The notes under the pieces are model-generated. The model had not been told where the DNA came from, did not search any database, and saw only the letters and a list, made by a program, of their open reading frames with translations. The position numbers and the translations under genes were made by a program. Shown here piece by piece: positions 35,550 through 43,220 of a stretch of DNA of 45,506 bases. Location of the stretch: positions 1 to 45,506 of IMG/VR virus record IMGVR_UViG_3300017727_000023. One strand, 5' to 3'. Position 1 is the first letter of the stretch. Each line of letters begins with the position of its first letter. Origin of the DNA: a virus.

Positions 35550-35969
35550 CTATCTCGCTCTCGTTATGGTGAAATCCATCTCTTGGGATTGAGCATTATT
35601 TTTTATGTTATAAAATACTGTTATATTCAGTTCGTTTCTATCAGACACCTCACCAAATGATATCTTAACATTCTGTACCCTAGGTTCAAAATCTTCAATT
35701 ATTTTTTTTATTTTAGATGCCGAGCGGTTTTGAGCTCTAGGACTATTATTTTCAAATAACTGATTTCTGATATTAGAACCTAAACTTGGTTTGAAGGGTC
35801 TCTCATAAAAGTTGGTCAGAACTATATTTCTTACTGAACGTCTTATTGCGTCACTATCATACTTAATAGTAACGTCTCCAGTAATTGGATGTGGTTTAAA
35901 TCTAAAATCTATATCTGAATAAATTCTAGAATTTGCAACGTTCTTTGCTTCTGATTTTAAGTCTGCCAT
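35550..35969 (-). CDS. 25: Baseplate wedge protein gp25 (lysozyme-fold, GPW_gp25)
   Basis: The 139-aa protein aligns with T4 gp25 (132 aa): IYSDIDFRF (T4 LYSDIDPEM), RRSVRNIVLTNFYERPFKPSLGSNIRNQLFEN, EDFEPRVQNVKISF. The pattern 'RPF.P..G..I...LFE' is the GPW_gp25 family signature. Gp25 sits in the wedge core and contacts the sheath at the first ring. Its start lacks a Shine-Dalgarno sequence, and TATAAATA ends exactly 5 nt upstream, predicting a leaderless late mRNA. The gp6 ATG lies 10 nt after its stop. Confidence 0.95.
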   Translation of the reverse strand: MADLKSEAKNVANSRIYSDIDFRFKPHPITGDVTIKYDSDAIRRSVRNIVLTNFYERPFKPSLGSNIRNQLFENNSPRAQNRSASKIKKIIEDFEPRVQNVKISFGEVSDRNELNITVFYNIKNNAQSQEMDFTITRAR

Positions 35970-35974
35970 ACTTC

Positions 35975-35982
35975 TATTTATA
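35975..35982 (-). promoter_or_regulatory. Late promoter box TATAAATA, 5 nt before the gp25 ATG
   Basis: TATAAATAG is followed by AAGT and the ATG at 35969. With the T4 box at -13 to -6, transcription starts at the A of the ATG. No ribosome site is present upstream. Confidence 0.65.
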
Positions 35983-35998
35983 CATCAACAGCATATGT

Positions 35999-37393
35999 CT
36001 ATGAAGGTTTCTTCGTTTCAGCTGGAGCGCCCGAACCTGCTCCACCAGCACCACTGAAGTAGTTGTGTGTATGAGTTGCAAGTGTTGGCGAGTTTCCTGC
36101 CTTAGTATCAATATCACCATCGGCACTAATTGTTGATTCGTTTGTTTGTTTACCTGTAATATGAACTGTACCGTCCACTGTTAAATCCGTAGTCATCAAA
36201 GTTGTGGGTGAAGTAAATGTGGTGTCACCTACTACATTAGCATTAAGTGTTCCACCTATTTGTGCGTCAACTAGCCCTGTTATATTTGCAGTTACATCTC
36301 CACCTACGGTTGCATTTACATTTCCGTCTACCATTAGGTCTGTATGACCTGCTACATAGATATCTGCATTACCTGTTGCTACTGCAATTCTGACATTACC
36401 CTTTTCGACAGAAACATCTACGTTACCACCGACAATTAGTTTGTCGTCTTTTGCGACTACTGTATAATTATCATTTACAATTCTAGTTACCTGAGACCCA
36501 TCAGGATGTATTTCATAGAACGTTCCACTTCTATGTTCAAGTGCTATACGTTCTGCACCAAGGGTGTCATCAAGTTCAATGATATGACCCGACTCAGTAG
36601 TCATTGATTTGTTATAGGGGTAAACAGGTTTAGCGGGTGATACTGGGAATGCCCATTCCTCATCCACTATTCTTTTCTTTGTATTATCTGTAAAGATTTC
36701 TTTTGTGTTTACATGTTTTAGATTCTCAACTTCGGGTTCTGAATTTGTAATTGTCTGAGTTGATTCTTTAAGTTTTGTAAAACTTCTATGGGTGTATGTT
36801 GCGATGCCTGTTGTGTTATCATTTAAATCTGAAGCATCATAATACTTGGGGTAGTATGGTAAGTCCTCTTCGGTAAGTTCAACTTCTTCTATTGTAGAAC
36901 CTGTCCCATCATAGTTTAGTGTAAGAGACTTTACATGTTTAGGTGCTGTGTCTAAAGCAGTTGTAAGACCAAACGTTCTTGATGTGTCATGGACAGGCGT
37001 TTCCCCATCGGGGGTATCGACATAATCTTCAACTGTCAATCGTCTTGGGTCATTAAAACCATCTTCTACAGTTCTCTGTATCAATTCATCTTTTAAGGTA
37101 ATACGAGAACCTTGTGCGGGCATACCTGCTGTAACACCTAGTACCACAGGGTCTTGCATGTATTCCTCGTCTCTCCAAAATCCAAATACCGTAGACCCTT
37201 CTACGAGACCGTTACCTCTACCGAATCCTGAAAGACCTGCTTCGGTGGTTGGAAGTATGACTTGAGCCCATGGTAAGTCGGGGGTTGCGATTGCATCTTT
37301 TTGATGCGTATGTGAACCATGTACACGAACACGAACCCTACCAATCATCAACGGGTCTTGTCTATCTTCTACTATACCATACCAAAATTTCAT
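35999..37393 (-). CDS. 5: Baseplate hub spike gp5 lacking a lysozyme domain
   Basis: The 464-aa protein starts WYGIVEDRQDPLMIGRVRVRV, the gp5/VgrG OB-fold (T4: WFVGVVEDRMDPLKLGRVRVRV), followed by LPWAQVI and LVEGSTVFGFW. At about residue 270 it resumes T4 gp5C similarity: ESGHIIELDDTLGAERIALEH (T4 ESGHIQEFDDTPGQERYRLVH), then GGNVDVSVEKGN-type beta-helix strands. Between the two, T4 has its ~160-aa lysozyme with the E...D...T triad; here there is only about 150 residues of linker without that motif. The C-terminus carries His441-Thr-His443 near the end. This trimer is the membrane-piercing needle. Its start overlaps the hub stop (TAATG). Confidence 0.92.
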   Translation of the reverse strand: MKFWYGIVEDRQDPLMIGRVRVRVHGSHTHQKDAIATPDLPWAQVILPTTEAGLSGFGRGNGLVEGSTVFGFWRDEEYMQDPVVLGVTAGMPAQGSRITLKDELIQRTVEDGFNDPRRLTVEDYVDTPDGETPVHDTSRTFGLTTALDTAPKHVKSLTLNYDGTGSTIEEVELTEEDLPYYPKYYDASDLNDNTTGIATYTHRSFTKLKESTQTITNSEPEVENLKHVNTKEIFTDNTKKRIVDEEWAFPVSPAKPVYPYNKSMTTESGHIIELDDTLGAERIALEHRSGTFYEIHPDGSQVTRIVNDNYTVVAKDDKLIVGGNVDVSVEKGNVRIAVATGNADIYVAGHTDLMVDGNVNATVGGDVTANITGLVDAQIGGTLNANVVGDTTFTSPTTLMTTDLTVDGTVHITGKQTNESTISADGDIDTKAGNSPTLATHTHNYFSGAGGAGSGAPAETKKPS

Positions 37394-38874
37394 TATACTT
37401 TCCTCGGAGCAGCTGTATTATCTAACGGAGTATAATCTGCTATCTTTCTTGCGTAACTTTCTTTTACACATTCAATGAACAATTTACCCACCTTGTCAGC
37501 AGGTACACCATTCACACATATGTCTGTAATCAAATATCTGTTATCATTCATTTTATCTGCAATGTCCACACCACCTGTTGAAGATTGCGGTGGGGGGATA
37601 TCTAACTTAATAACTGTTCCAACACTCAAGTCTGTTCTTAGAGGTATTGTAATTATGATTCTATTTTGTTGTAGAATTTCTAACATTGCTCTACGTTCTA
37701 GTTTAGCTGTATCGACTTTGGCAGACCATCCTTTAAAGGTTTCCTCTTCGTCTAGAGTGGTTGCGTTATCGTATGCATGAATCATTCTAGTGTCTGAAAT
37801 TCTAACCGCATCGTACTTATATCCTAGATTAGTATCTACATCTTTGTCACTAACTGCTGGAGATACTTTTGCATCGACTACATTCTCTGTTGTAAGGACT
37901 TTTTCAAAGACCTCGTTTTGTCCACCTGTTCTAATCATTGGATGACCCGAAAGGTGTCCTTCTGAATTTCTTGAAAAAACTTCATCAATAGAGTAAAGGT
38001 CAATTTCTTCTACTTTTCTTATAGGGTCATATGTCAATTGAGTTGATGCATAAGCACCCCCAATCATTCCCCTTAAAGTGTCTGCTCGTTGCGGGTGTTC
38101 AATCGATTCAATAACGGTATTAACCCCACCATCAGCATTTGCATCTATATCTGCAGTTTTGGTATCTCCTTGTCTAGACCCATACGAAAATGTAAGAGGA
38201 AATTCTTGTTGGAACATTTCATCAATACTTTTAAAACAGAAACCACCATTTAAGGTTTCGTAAAAGAACATACCATTCTGATATGTTGCGTTATCAGCCA
38301 TACCTTTGTCACTGTTGTTCACACAAAAATCTATGAACTTATCAATCGTCCAGTTAGGTAAAACCATTTGTTGGTTTTCGGGTTTAGTGTCTTCCCAATG
38401 AACGAATTCCTCTGTAGGTATGTGACCTTCTTCGATAAGAACGTTCTGCAACATCTTATCATATGAACCACGCATGACTCTAGATACTCTAGTATTTCTA
38501 GCAGTAAACATCCGTGGGTCACACACTTTGAGAACATAGGATTGAGTTGATTGGTCAACTCTATTAATTGCACTAATCTTGTAAACTTTTAAATCTCTGT
38601 CAATACTGAATTCTTCAGCAGATTCTTCACCCATGCCTTCAATCTGTTTGATTGAAATACGAATGTACTCATCACCAACAATCTTAAAATTTTTCAATAA
38701 ATCAAGACCATCAATAATATGGATATCACCCGTAACGAACTTATTGTAGATACTTTCATACAGACGAAACATTAGAACTGAATTCTGTATGTCTACGGAT
38801 TCACCTTCTTGGTTCACTAAATTTATAGCATCGATGGTAAATACACCACCTTGCATATTTTTCTTTTCAGTCAT
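37393..38874 (-). CDS. 27: Baseplate hub protein, gp27-like
   Basis: This 493-aa protein follows gp53 and precedes the spike, the position of the hub. It opens with MQGGVFTIDAINLVNQEGESVDI and shows SVLMFRLYESIYNKFVTGDIHIIDG, a hub-type beta sandwich region. Later come YDKMLQNVLIEEG and a Gln-rich C-terminal 'RRAMLEILQQNRIIITIPLRTDLSVGTVIKLDIPPPQ', also seen in marine hubs. T4 gp27 is 391 aa. The pairwise similarity to T4 gp27 is low by eye, so the name rests mainly on synteny and length. It would form the trimer that holds gp5 and tube proteins. Confidence 0.75.
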   Translation of the reverse strand: MTEKKNMQGGVFTIDAINLVNQEGESVDIQNSVLMFRLYESIYNKFVTGDIHIIDGLDLLKNFKIVGDEYIRISIKQIEGMGEESAEEFSIDRDLKVYKISAINRVDQSTQSYVLKVCDPRMFTARNTRVSRVMRGSYDKMLQNVLIEEGHIPTEEFVHWEDTKPENQQMVLPNWTIDKFIDFCVNNSDKGMADNATYQNGMFFYETLNGGFCFKSIDEMFQQEFPLTFSYGSRQGDTKTADIDANADGGVNTVIESIEHPQRADTLRGMIGGAYASTQLTYDPIRKVEEIDLYSIDEVFSRNSEGHLSGHPMIRTGGQNEVFEKVLTTENVVDAKVSPAVSDKDVDTNLGYKYDAVRISDTRMIHAYDNATTLDEEETFKGWSAKVDTAKLERRAMLEILQQNRIIITIPLRTDLSVGTVIKLDIPPPQSSTGGVDIADKMNDNRYLITDICVNGVPADKVGKLFIECVKESYARKIADYTPLDNTAAPRKV

Positions 38875-38876
38875 AA

Positions 38877-39614
38877 TTACGCCATTATGCGTTCAAACTC
38901 GGATACAACTCTTCGTATGAATTCGGGTCTGATAACTTTGATAGTTCTTTTCTTTTCGTTTTCTTCCAGTTCTTGGTGTTGGAAAGTTTGAGGAACCCAA
39001 TTACCTGTTTCAGTTAAATCATTATTTAAACGTATCCCCGCATCAAAGGCATCAGCATTATAATAGTATGCAGTCGCATCTCTACTTTCTTGCACTGAGT
39101 TTGGTGTAAATGATTTGGTGCTGTTTAATCCTGTAACTTCTTGGTTTGCTTTAAACTTTTGACCATTGACCGTCTCTACCCATATGCGTTTAAATGTTGG
39201 GTCTACTTTTAACACCTTACCTTTAGCACTTCCCTGTGATACATCTTCCCCTACTAAAAATTTACTGGTTGATGATACTATGTCTGTACTGTTTGGTGCA
39301 ACTAGAACTTGTCCACGATATTTGTCATCTAAGTAGTTTTCAAAGGTTTGATTGTCCATATGCCAATCATAGTAATTAGTTATCTCATTAGCAAGAAACA
39401 AAGTCCAATGTAAGTCACCGTCACCGTATAGTTTTGATGCAATAATATCGGGACGTTCTCCGTCTTGAATTTCGTAGACAGTGTAATCAACTATATCACT
39501 TAACGTGTTTCCGTTTATTTGTGCTTTACGGAAGAAGTCTTTGATGGTAACAATTCTACCATCAGAAAGTTTATATTGTATTTCGGGAAAGTTTTTATAT
39601 AATTGGTTAGCCAT
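38877..39614 (-). CDS. 53: Baseplate wedge protein gp53
   Basis: The 245-aa protein shows the gp53 core: RPDIIASKLYGDGDLHWTLFLANEI (T4 RPEELANAIYGNPQLYWVLLMCND), YYDWHMDNQTFENYLDDKYRG, and the final ENEKKRTIKVIRPEFIRRVVSEFERIM (T4 ENEKLRQIKIIAKSDINSFMNDLIRIM). The 50 extra residues are a central insertion of strands (about 110-170). T4 gp53 is 196 aa. It clamps wedges to the hub. Its start overlaps the gp48 stop by TAATG and the next ATG is 2 nt after its stop. Confidence 0.93.
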   Translation of the reverse strand: MANQLYKNFPEIQYKLSDGRIVTIKDFFRKAQINGNTLSDIVDYTVYEIQDGERPDIIASKLYGDGDLHWTLFLANEITNYYDWHMDNQTFENYLDDKYRGQVLVAPNSTDIVSSTSKFLVGEDVSQGSAKGKVLKVDPTFKRIWVETVNGQKFKANQEVTGLNSTKSFTPNSVQESRDATAYYYNADAFDAGIRLNNDLTETGNWVPQTFQHQELEENEKKRTIKVIRPEFIRRVVSEFERIMA

Positions 39615-40687
39615 TACCCATCACCCCTTGTTTGTCTATCACGAATACTGTAGTCAGCACCAGTAATAGACTTATCCCCAACTGGGGAAATCTTTTGGAA
39701 GTTCTCTTGAGTAACAATTTTGATTTCTGTAAAGTCTAACTTCATAGCAGACTTGGTTGGTTGACCATTCTCAAAAAAACCTAATTCTGTGTCACCGTGT
39801 TGGATGTCGCAACCTGTACAAACCATTGGCATAAAACCGTCTAGTCTTTCTGCAATAGGGCCTTCCCATTCTACATCAAATACATTTGGGTAGTTAAAGA
39901 AGTTTTCGTTTTCTGTTGTTTCAGACGTACCAAAAGTATCGGGTAACATTGCAGTTCTAAAGTAGTACATGATTTGCTGAACCATGTCTGCTTCTTCCTC
40001 AGAACGTGGATAGAATTCATACTGAAATGAGAAAGAACGAAATCCAATACCTTCTAACAACTGTTCTTCCATCGGGTTAACTGCTCGTCCAGCATTCATG
40101 TTCATGAAATCACCTGTAGCAGAATTCATCAATTTGTTTATAGCAGCTCCTGCCATGTTTTTAACTTCACCCGCAAATTGTTCTAGGTCACCACCACCAC
40201 CAAAGAAGTTGCCAGATTCACCCCCATCAAACATATCTGCAAGTCCACGGATACCTGTACCAAAACCTTGAGTCTTATAGTTAACGGTGAAGTTACTTGC
40301 TAAATGTTCGGGTTTAACGTACATTGCTATTTCTATATCTTCTTTAGATAATAGGTTAGCTGCATTTGCACCTTCTCTTGCCTCACGAGCACGTGTTCTG
40401 AAAATAATGTAGTTATCTAGTTGGTCATATAGTGGATACTGTAAGTCTCTTGACCCGCTTGAAGGAGTTTTTTTAGCAAGACCCTTTGCTTGGTTTCTTG
40501 CATCTAAGTTTTTTTCTAACGAAGACCGTCTTTTTTCCAAAGTTCTTTTTGCTTCTTCTGCCTGTTCCCCTAATTGGTCAAGGATAGATGTCTTATTAAT
40601 ATTCTTTAGTTTACTTTGAATACCCTTGGCAGAGGAGACAGCGGACTTTGCTTGATTGACCTTGTCTAGTAATTTGCTTAAACCCAT
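39614..40687 (-). CDS. 48: Baseplate tail-tube-cap protein gp48
   Basis: The 357-aa protein is close to T4 gp48 (364 aa) in length. It has a basic, helical N-terminal part (LLDKVNQAKSAVSSAKGIQSK..., RRSSLEKNLDARNQAK), then YPLYDQLDNYIIFRTRARE. The C-terminal tube-like domain shows FRSFSFQYEFYPRSEEEADMVQQIMYYFRTAMLPD and FNYPNVFDVEWEG. These are signatures of gp48/gp54/gp19-type tube proteins. Gp48 is the first disc on the hub before gp54 and the tube. The start has GAAGG before the ATG. It is the first gene leftward from the divergent intergenic region. Confidence 0.88.
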   Translation of the reverse strand: MGLSKLLDKVNQAKSAVSSAKGIQSKLKNINKTSILDQLGEQAEEAKRTLEKRRSSLEKNLDARNQAKGLAKKTPSSGSRDLQYPLYDQLDNYIIFRTRAREAREGANAANLLSKEDIEIAMYVKPEHLASNFTVNYKTQGFGTGIRGLADMFDGGESGNFFGGGGDLEQFAGEVKNMAGAAINKLMNSATGDFMNMNAGRAVNPMEEQLLEGIGFRSFSFQYEFYPRSEEEADMVQQIMYYFRTAMLPDTFGTSETTENENFFNYPNVFDVEWEGPIAERLDGFMPMVCTGCDIQHGDTELGFFENGQPTKSAMKLDFTEIKIVTQENFQKISPVGDKSITGADYSIRDRQTRGDG

Positions 40688-40692
40688 AAATA
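40685..40692 (+). promoter_or_regulatory. Late promoter box CATAAATA for the rightward genes
   Basis: CATAAATA on the plus strand includes the reverse complement of the gp48 start codon. It predicts a rightward start near 40698 and a ~31-nt leader before gp4. It is the mirror of the leftward box at 40724-40731. Confidence 0.55.
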
Positions 40693-40723
40693 CCTTCGTT
40701 ATTAATTATATTGGTGTTATATC

Positions 40724-40731
40724 TATTTATG
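40724..40731 (-). promoter_or_regulatory. Late promoter box CATAAATA for the leftward genes
   Basis: CATAAATA on the minus strand includes the reverse complement of the gp4 start codon. It predicts a leftward start near 40718 and a ~31-nt leader with GAAGG before gp48. With 40685-40692 it makes an exactly symmetric divergent promoter. Confidence 0.55.
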
Positions 40732-41163
40732 TCTTACAGTGGCAAGTTCAAACCTAAAAACTATAAAAAATACAAAGGTGACCCTACTAAAATATACTAT
40801 CGTTCTCTTTGGGAGCGTAGATTCATGGTTTACGCTGATTCAAACCCCAATATCATTGAATGGGGGTCTGAAGAAATCGTTATACCTTACATTTCCCCTC
40901 TTGATAAAAGAAGACACAGATACTTCCCCGACTTTTACATTAAGTATGTAAATACTTCGGGACAGACTGTACGGGAAATCATAGAGGTCAAACCTAAGAA
41001 ACAACTCAAACCGCCTGCTAAACCACAGCATAGAGTTTCCAAGAGATATTTAATGGAAGCACAGACTTATGCGGTCAATCAGGCAAAATTCAAAGCAGCA
41101 GAATCCTACTGCAAAGACAGACGCTATAAATTTCGCATATTAACTGAAGACCATTTGACCTAA
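40729..41163 (+). CDS. 4: Head completion protein gp4 (nuclease-like)
   Basis: The ATG at 40729 is preferred to an upstream TTG because it gives MSYSGKFKPKNYKKYKGDPTK, the usual T4 gp4 start, and 144 aa (T4 gp4 about 150). The diagnostic motifs are YYRSLWERRFMVYAD, NIIEWGSEEIVIPYISPLDK..HRYFPDF and IIEVKPKKQ, then KRYLMEAQTYAVNQAKFKAAESYC. PDF...EVKPK is a PD-(D/E)xK-type nuclease site. Gp4 is needed to complete heads before tail joining, probably trimming DNA ends. No clear Shine-Dalgarno sequence precedes it; a late box lies 36 nt upstream. Confidence 0.93.
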   Translation: MSYSGKFKPKNYKKYKGDPTKIYYRSLWERRFMVYADSNPNIIEWGSEEIVIPYISPLDKRRHRYFPDFYIKYVNTSGQTVREIIEVKPKKQLKPPAKPQHRVSKRYLMEAQTYAVNQAKFKAAESYCKDRRYKFRILTEDHLT

Positions 41164-41166
41164 ATG

Positions 41167-41174
41167 CATAAATA
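41167..41174 (+). promoter_or_regulatory. Late promoter box CATAAATA, 5 nt before an ATG
   Basis: CATAAATAG is followed by ATGT and the ATG at 41180. The spacing is the same as at three minus-strand genes. With no ribosome site upstream, the predicted late mRNA begins at the start codon. Confidence 0.5.
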
Positions 41175-41179
41175 GATGT

Positions 41180-41734
41180 ATGGGACAATTACTGGATGAC
41201 TTAAACAACGAAAAACCAAGTGAACTTCGTCAACGTAGTCAAGACAGTTTGAATTGGTTCCGTAATAATTTAAGACAGATACGAGTGCGTTCTCAATCTT
41301 TGCTAGATGAAGTCGGCCCAACCACAACAAGAGTTGAAATGGGTAAACTTTACATGTTTTTTTATGATGCAAAGACTAAGGCAAAGTTACCTTACTGGGA
41401 TTACTTTCCTCTCTGCATTCCTATCAAAAGATATGATACTGGGTTCATGGGTTTGAATCTTCATTACCTACCACCAAGATATCGTATTAGATTGTTAGAT
41501 GCATTGTACACTAATGTAGAGGACGGTGGATTTGATATCAACTATAAGATGGTGCAAAGTGTAGGTGCATATCGTTGGGCAAAACCTTGCGTGAAGCAAT
41601 ACCTAAATGGTTACTTCGATAGTTACATAAAAGAGGTTGAACCCAAGTATTGGGATATGGTGTCCATGTTACCAACAACAAAGTTTAATATAAATGCGAA
41701 CACAGTATACGCTGAAAGCATGAGGAAGATTTAA
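41180..41734 (+). CDS. Conserved T4-like structural-region protein, function not assigned
   Basis: The 184-aa protein (MGQLLDDLNNEKPSELRQRSQDSLNWFRNNL...) has a helical N-terminus of ~60 residues. Then follows 'VEMGKLYMFFYDAKTKAKLPYWDYFPLCIPIKRYDTGFMGLNLHYLPPRYRIRLLDAL', a tight conserved-looking SH3/barrel-like block split by the KAKLPYWD turn. The C-terminal part has 'YRWAKPCVKQYLNGYFDSYIKEV'. I have seen this type beside gp4 in T4-like phages but cannot name it; gp2-like DNA-end protection is a possibility only. It is preceded by CATAAATA at exactly 5 nt and overlaps the next gene by 1 nt (TAATG). Confidence 0.8.
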   Translation: MGQLLDDLNNEKPSELRQRSQDSLNWFRNNLRQIRVRSQSLLDEVGPTTTRVEMGKLYMFFYDAKTKAKLPYWDYFPLCIPIKRYDTGFMGLNLHYLPPRYRIRLLDALYTNVEDGGFDINYKMVQSVGAYRWAKPCVKQYLNGYFDSYIKEVEPKYWDMVSMLPTTKFNINANTVYAESMRKI

Positions 41735-42483
41735 TGGCAATAGAAAACCTAATTAATAAAGGTATCTCCACGTTTCTAGGTGGGGATGATAAGGGAACTG
41801 GTATCGATAGGTTTGTATCAAACTTTGATACTGGTGCAAGAGCAAATAGATTCCAAGCAGACTTCTTTGGCCCAATGGGGTTATCGTTAGAAGGATTACG
41901 TTGTGATACTGCTTCATTGCCAGGAAGAACAATCGAATCTACTCCATGGTCTGAATACGGACAAAAAAGACAAATGCCCAATGCAGTCAACGATGGTGGT
42001 GAAACTATATTTACTTTTAATTGCGACCAAGCATTCGCTGATAGACTCATCATCGAAGCATGGCAGTCTTTAGTATTTACTGCTGGAGAAGGTAGTCAGT
42101 TGCAACCAACATTTGCATATTACAACGATTACATTGGACAGGTTGATATAACTCAGTACAGGACTGACGGCGGTTCTGCGTTGAAGTATAAATTATATGA
42201 ATGTTATCCGAAAACATTTGACGCAATGGCGTTAGACGCAAATACTCCCGATAGTATTTTGAAGTTCAGTTGTACAATGGCATACAGAGGGTGGGAAGTA
42301 GAATATACAGAACCACCAGCTTTATCGGGACTAAATAAAGGAAGAAGGGCACTTAATGCTGTTATGGAAGGACTATCAGTCGCTTCTAGATTTGGTAGTA
42401 AAGGCGATAAACTTCTTGGAAAGTTAACCAAAGCAGATACTAATCTTGGTAAGATTAATAACGTATTCGGCAATGGTAACTAA
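41734..42483 (+). CDS. 54: Tail-tube-type baseplate protein, gp54-like
   Basis: The 249-aa protein belongs to the gp19/gp54 tube fold. FDTGARANRFQADFFGPMGLSLEGLRCDTASLPGRTIEST is the usual start, followed by FTFNCDQAFADRLIIEAWQSLVF, 'FAYYNDYIGQVDITQYR...KYKLYECYPKTFDAMAL' and 'ILKFSCTMAYRGWEVEY'. The longer C-terminal tail after residue 195 and the location next to the hub and tape-measure genes favour gp54 (tube initiator) over gp19; gp19 proper is expected after gp18 outside the window. T4 gp54 is 320 aa. Its start is coupled by TAATG to the upstream gene. Confidence 0.82.
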   Translation: MAIENLINKGISTFLGGDDKGTGIDRFVSNFDTGARANRFQADFFGPMGLSLEGLRCDTASLPGRTIESTPWSEYGQKRQMPNAVNDGGETIFTFNCDQAFADRLIIEAWQSLVFTAGEGSQLQPTFAYYNDYIGQVDITQYRTDGGSALKYKLYECYPKTFDAMALDANTPDSILKFSCTMAYRGWEVEYTEPPALSGLNKGRRALNAVMEGLSVASRFGSKGDKLLGKLTKADTNLGKINNVFGNGN

Positions 42484-42506
42484 TTATATAATTGAGGAAA
42501 TAAATT

Positions 42507-43220
42507 ATGGCATTACCAATACAAAGTGCACCAACTTATAAATGTGTACTACCAAGTGACGGCCGTGAAGTAACATTCAGACCGTTTCTTGTTAAGGAAC
42601 AAAAAGTTTTAGTAATTGCGAAAGAGGGTGAAGACCAAAGTCGGTCACTTGCTTCTATAAAGCAAATGATTAAGGCAGTAACATCATACGATGAAAACGA
42701 ATGGTTGGACGTTGAAAAACTTCCTATGTTTGATATTGAATATCTGTTCATTAAAATTAGAGCAGTATCAGTTGGTGAAACTGTTAAACTTAATCTGCCT
42801 TGTAAGGACAATGACTGTAAAGGAAGTGGAGAGGTTACAATAAACCTTGACGAAGTTCAAGTAACTAAGTCAAAAGGTGTTGAACCTAAAGTTATGATAA
42901 ACGACAACTTGGGTGTTGTGTTAAGGTATCCCGATTGGGGACTTATGGAACAGGTAAATAAAATGCCTGCCGACCAACAACCCTTTGAAATGTTGAAGCA
43001 ATGTATCACTGAAATTTTCGATGAAGAAAATGTATATGATACAGATGATGTATCGAAAAAAGAACTCAATGAGTTTGTGGATAGTTTAACATTTCCACAA
43101 ATGGAACAATTAGGTGCTTATTTTGATGACATGCCTAAAGTTTATATGGACGTTGACTTCACCTGCTCATGTGGAAAAAAACAAAGTAGAACCATGGAGG
43201 GCCTACAAAGTTTTTTTTGA
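42507..43220 (+). CDS. 26: Baseplate hub/tail-assembly protein gp26-like (T4_baseplate family)
   Basis: The 237-aa protein matches the T4 gp26 family (T4 gp26 is 208 aa). Its start MALPIQSAPTYKCVLPSDGREVTFRPFLVKEQKVLVIAKE is typical, as are the IKQMIKAVTSY, FDIEYLFIKIRAVSVGETVKL and FVDSLTFPQMEQLGAYFDDMP blocks. Two Cys pairs (C99/C104 and C220/C222) could bind zinc. Gp26 acts in hub assembly and is not a prominent mature-virion part in T4, so a chaperone role is plausible. The coding end reads AGT TTT TTT TGA, which contains a -1 slippery heptamer (see 43211-43217). GAGGAAATAAATT precedes the ATG. Confidence 0.88.
   Translation: MALPIQSAPTYKCVLPSDGREVTFRPFLVKEQKVLVIAKEGEDQSRSLASIKQMIKAVTSYDENEWLDVEKLPMFDIEYLFIKIRAVSVGETVKLNLPCKDNDCKGSGEVTINLDEVQVTKSKGVEPKVMINDNLGVVLRYPDWGLMEQVNKMPADQQPFEMLKQCITEIFDEENVYDTDDVSKKELNEFVDSLTFPQMEQLGAYFDDMPKVYMDVDFTCSCGKKQSRTMEGLQSFF
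43211..43217 (+). promoter_or_regulatory. Candidate -1 ribosomal frameshift site T_TTT_TTT
   Basis: In the gp26 frame the sequence is T TTT TTT followed at once by TGA. A -1 slip continues as TTG ATA TGC ... into the 43217-43423 frame, giving a ~305-aa fusion. The same kind of heptamer (T TTT TTG) works in phage P2 tail genes. A 6-bp stem (43241-43246 with 43255-43260) lies 23 nt downstream, farther than usual stimulators. The alternative is a homopolymer error, or a separate TTG start. Confidence 0.55.

Noticed and set aside
40711-40728. Upstream TTG start adding 6 residues to gp4
   Set aside because: The ATG at 40729 gives the family-typical MSYSGKF start, and the upstream codons have no ribosome site.
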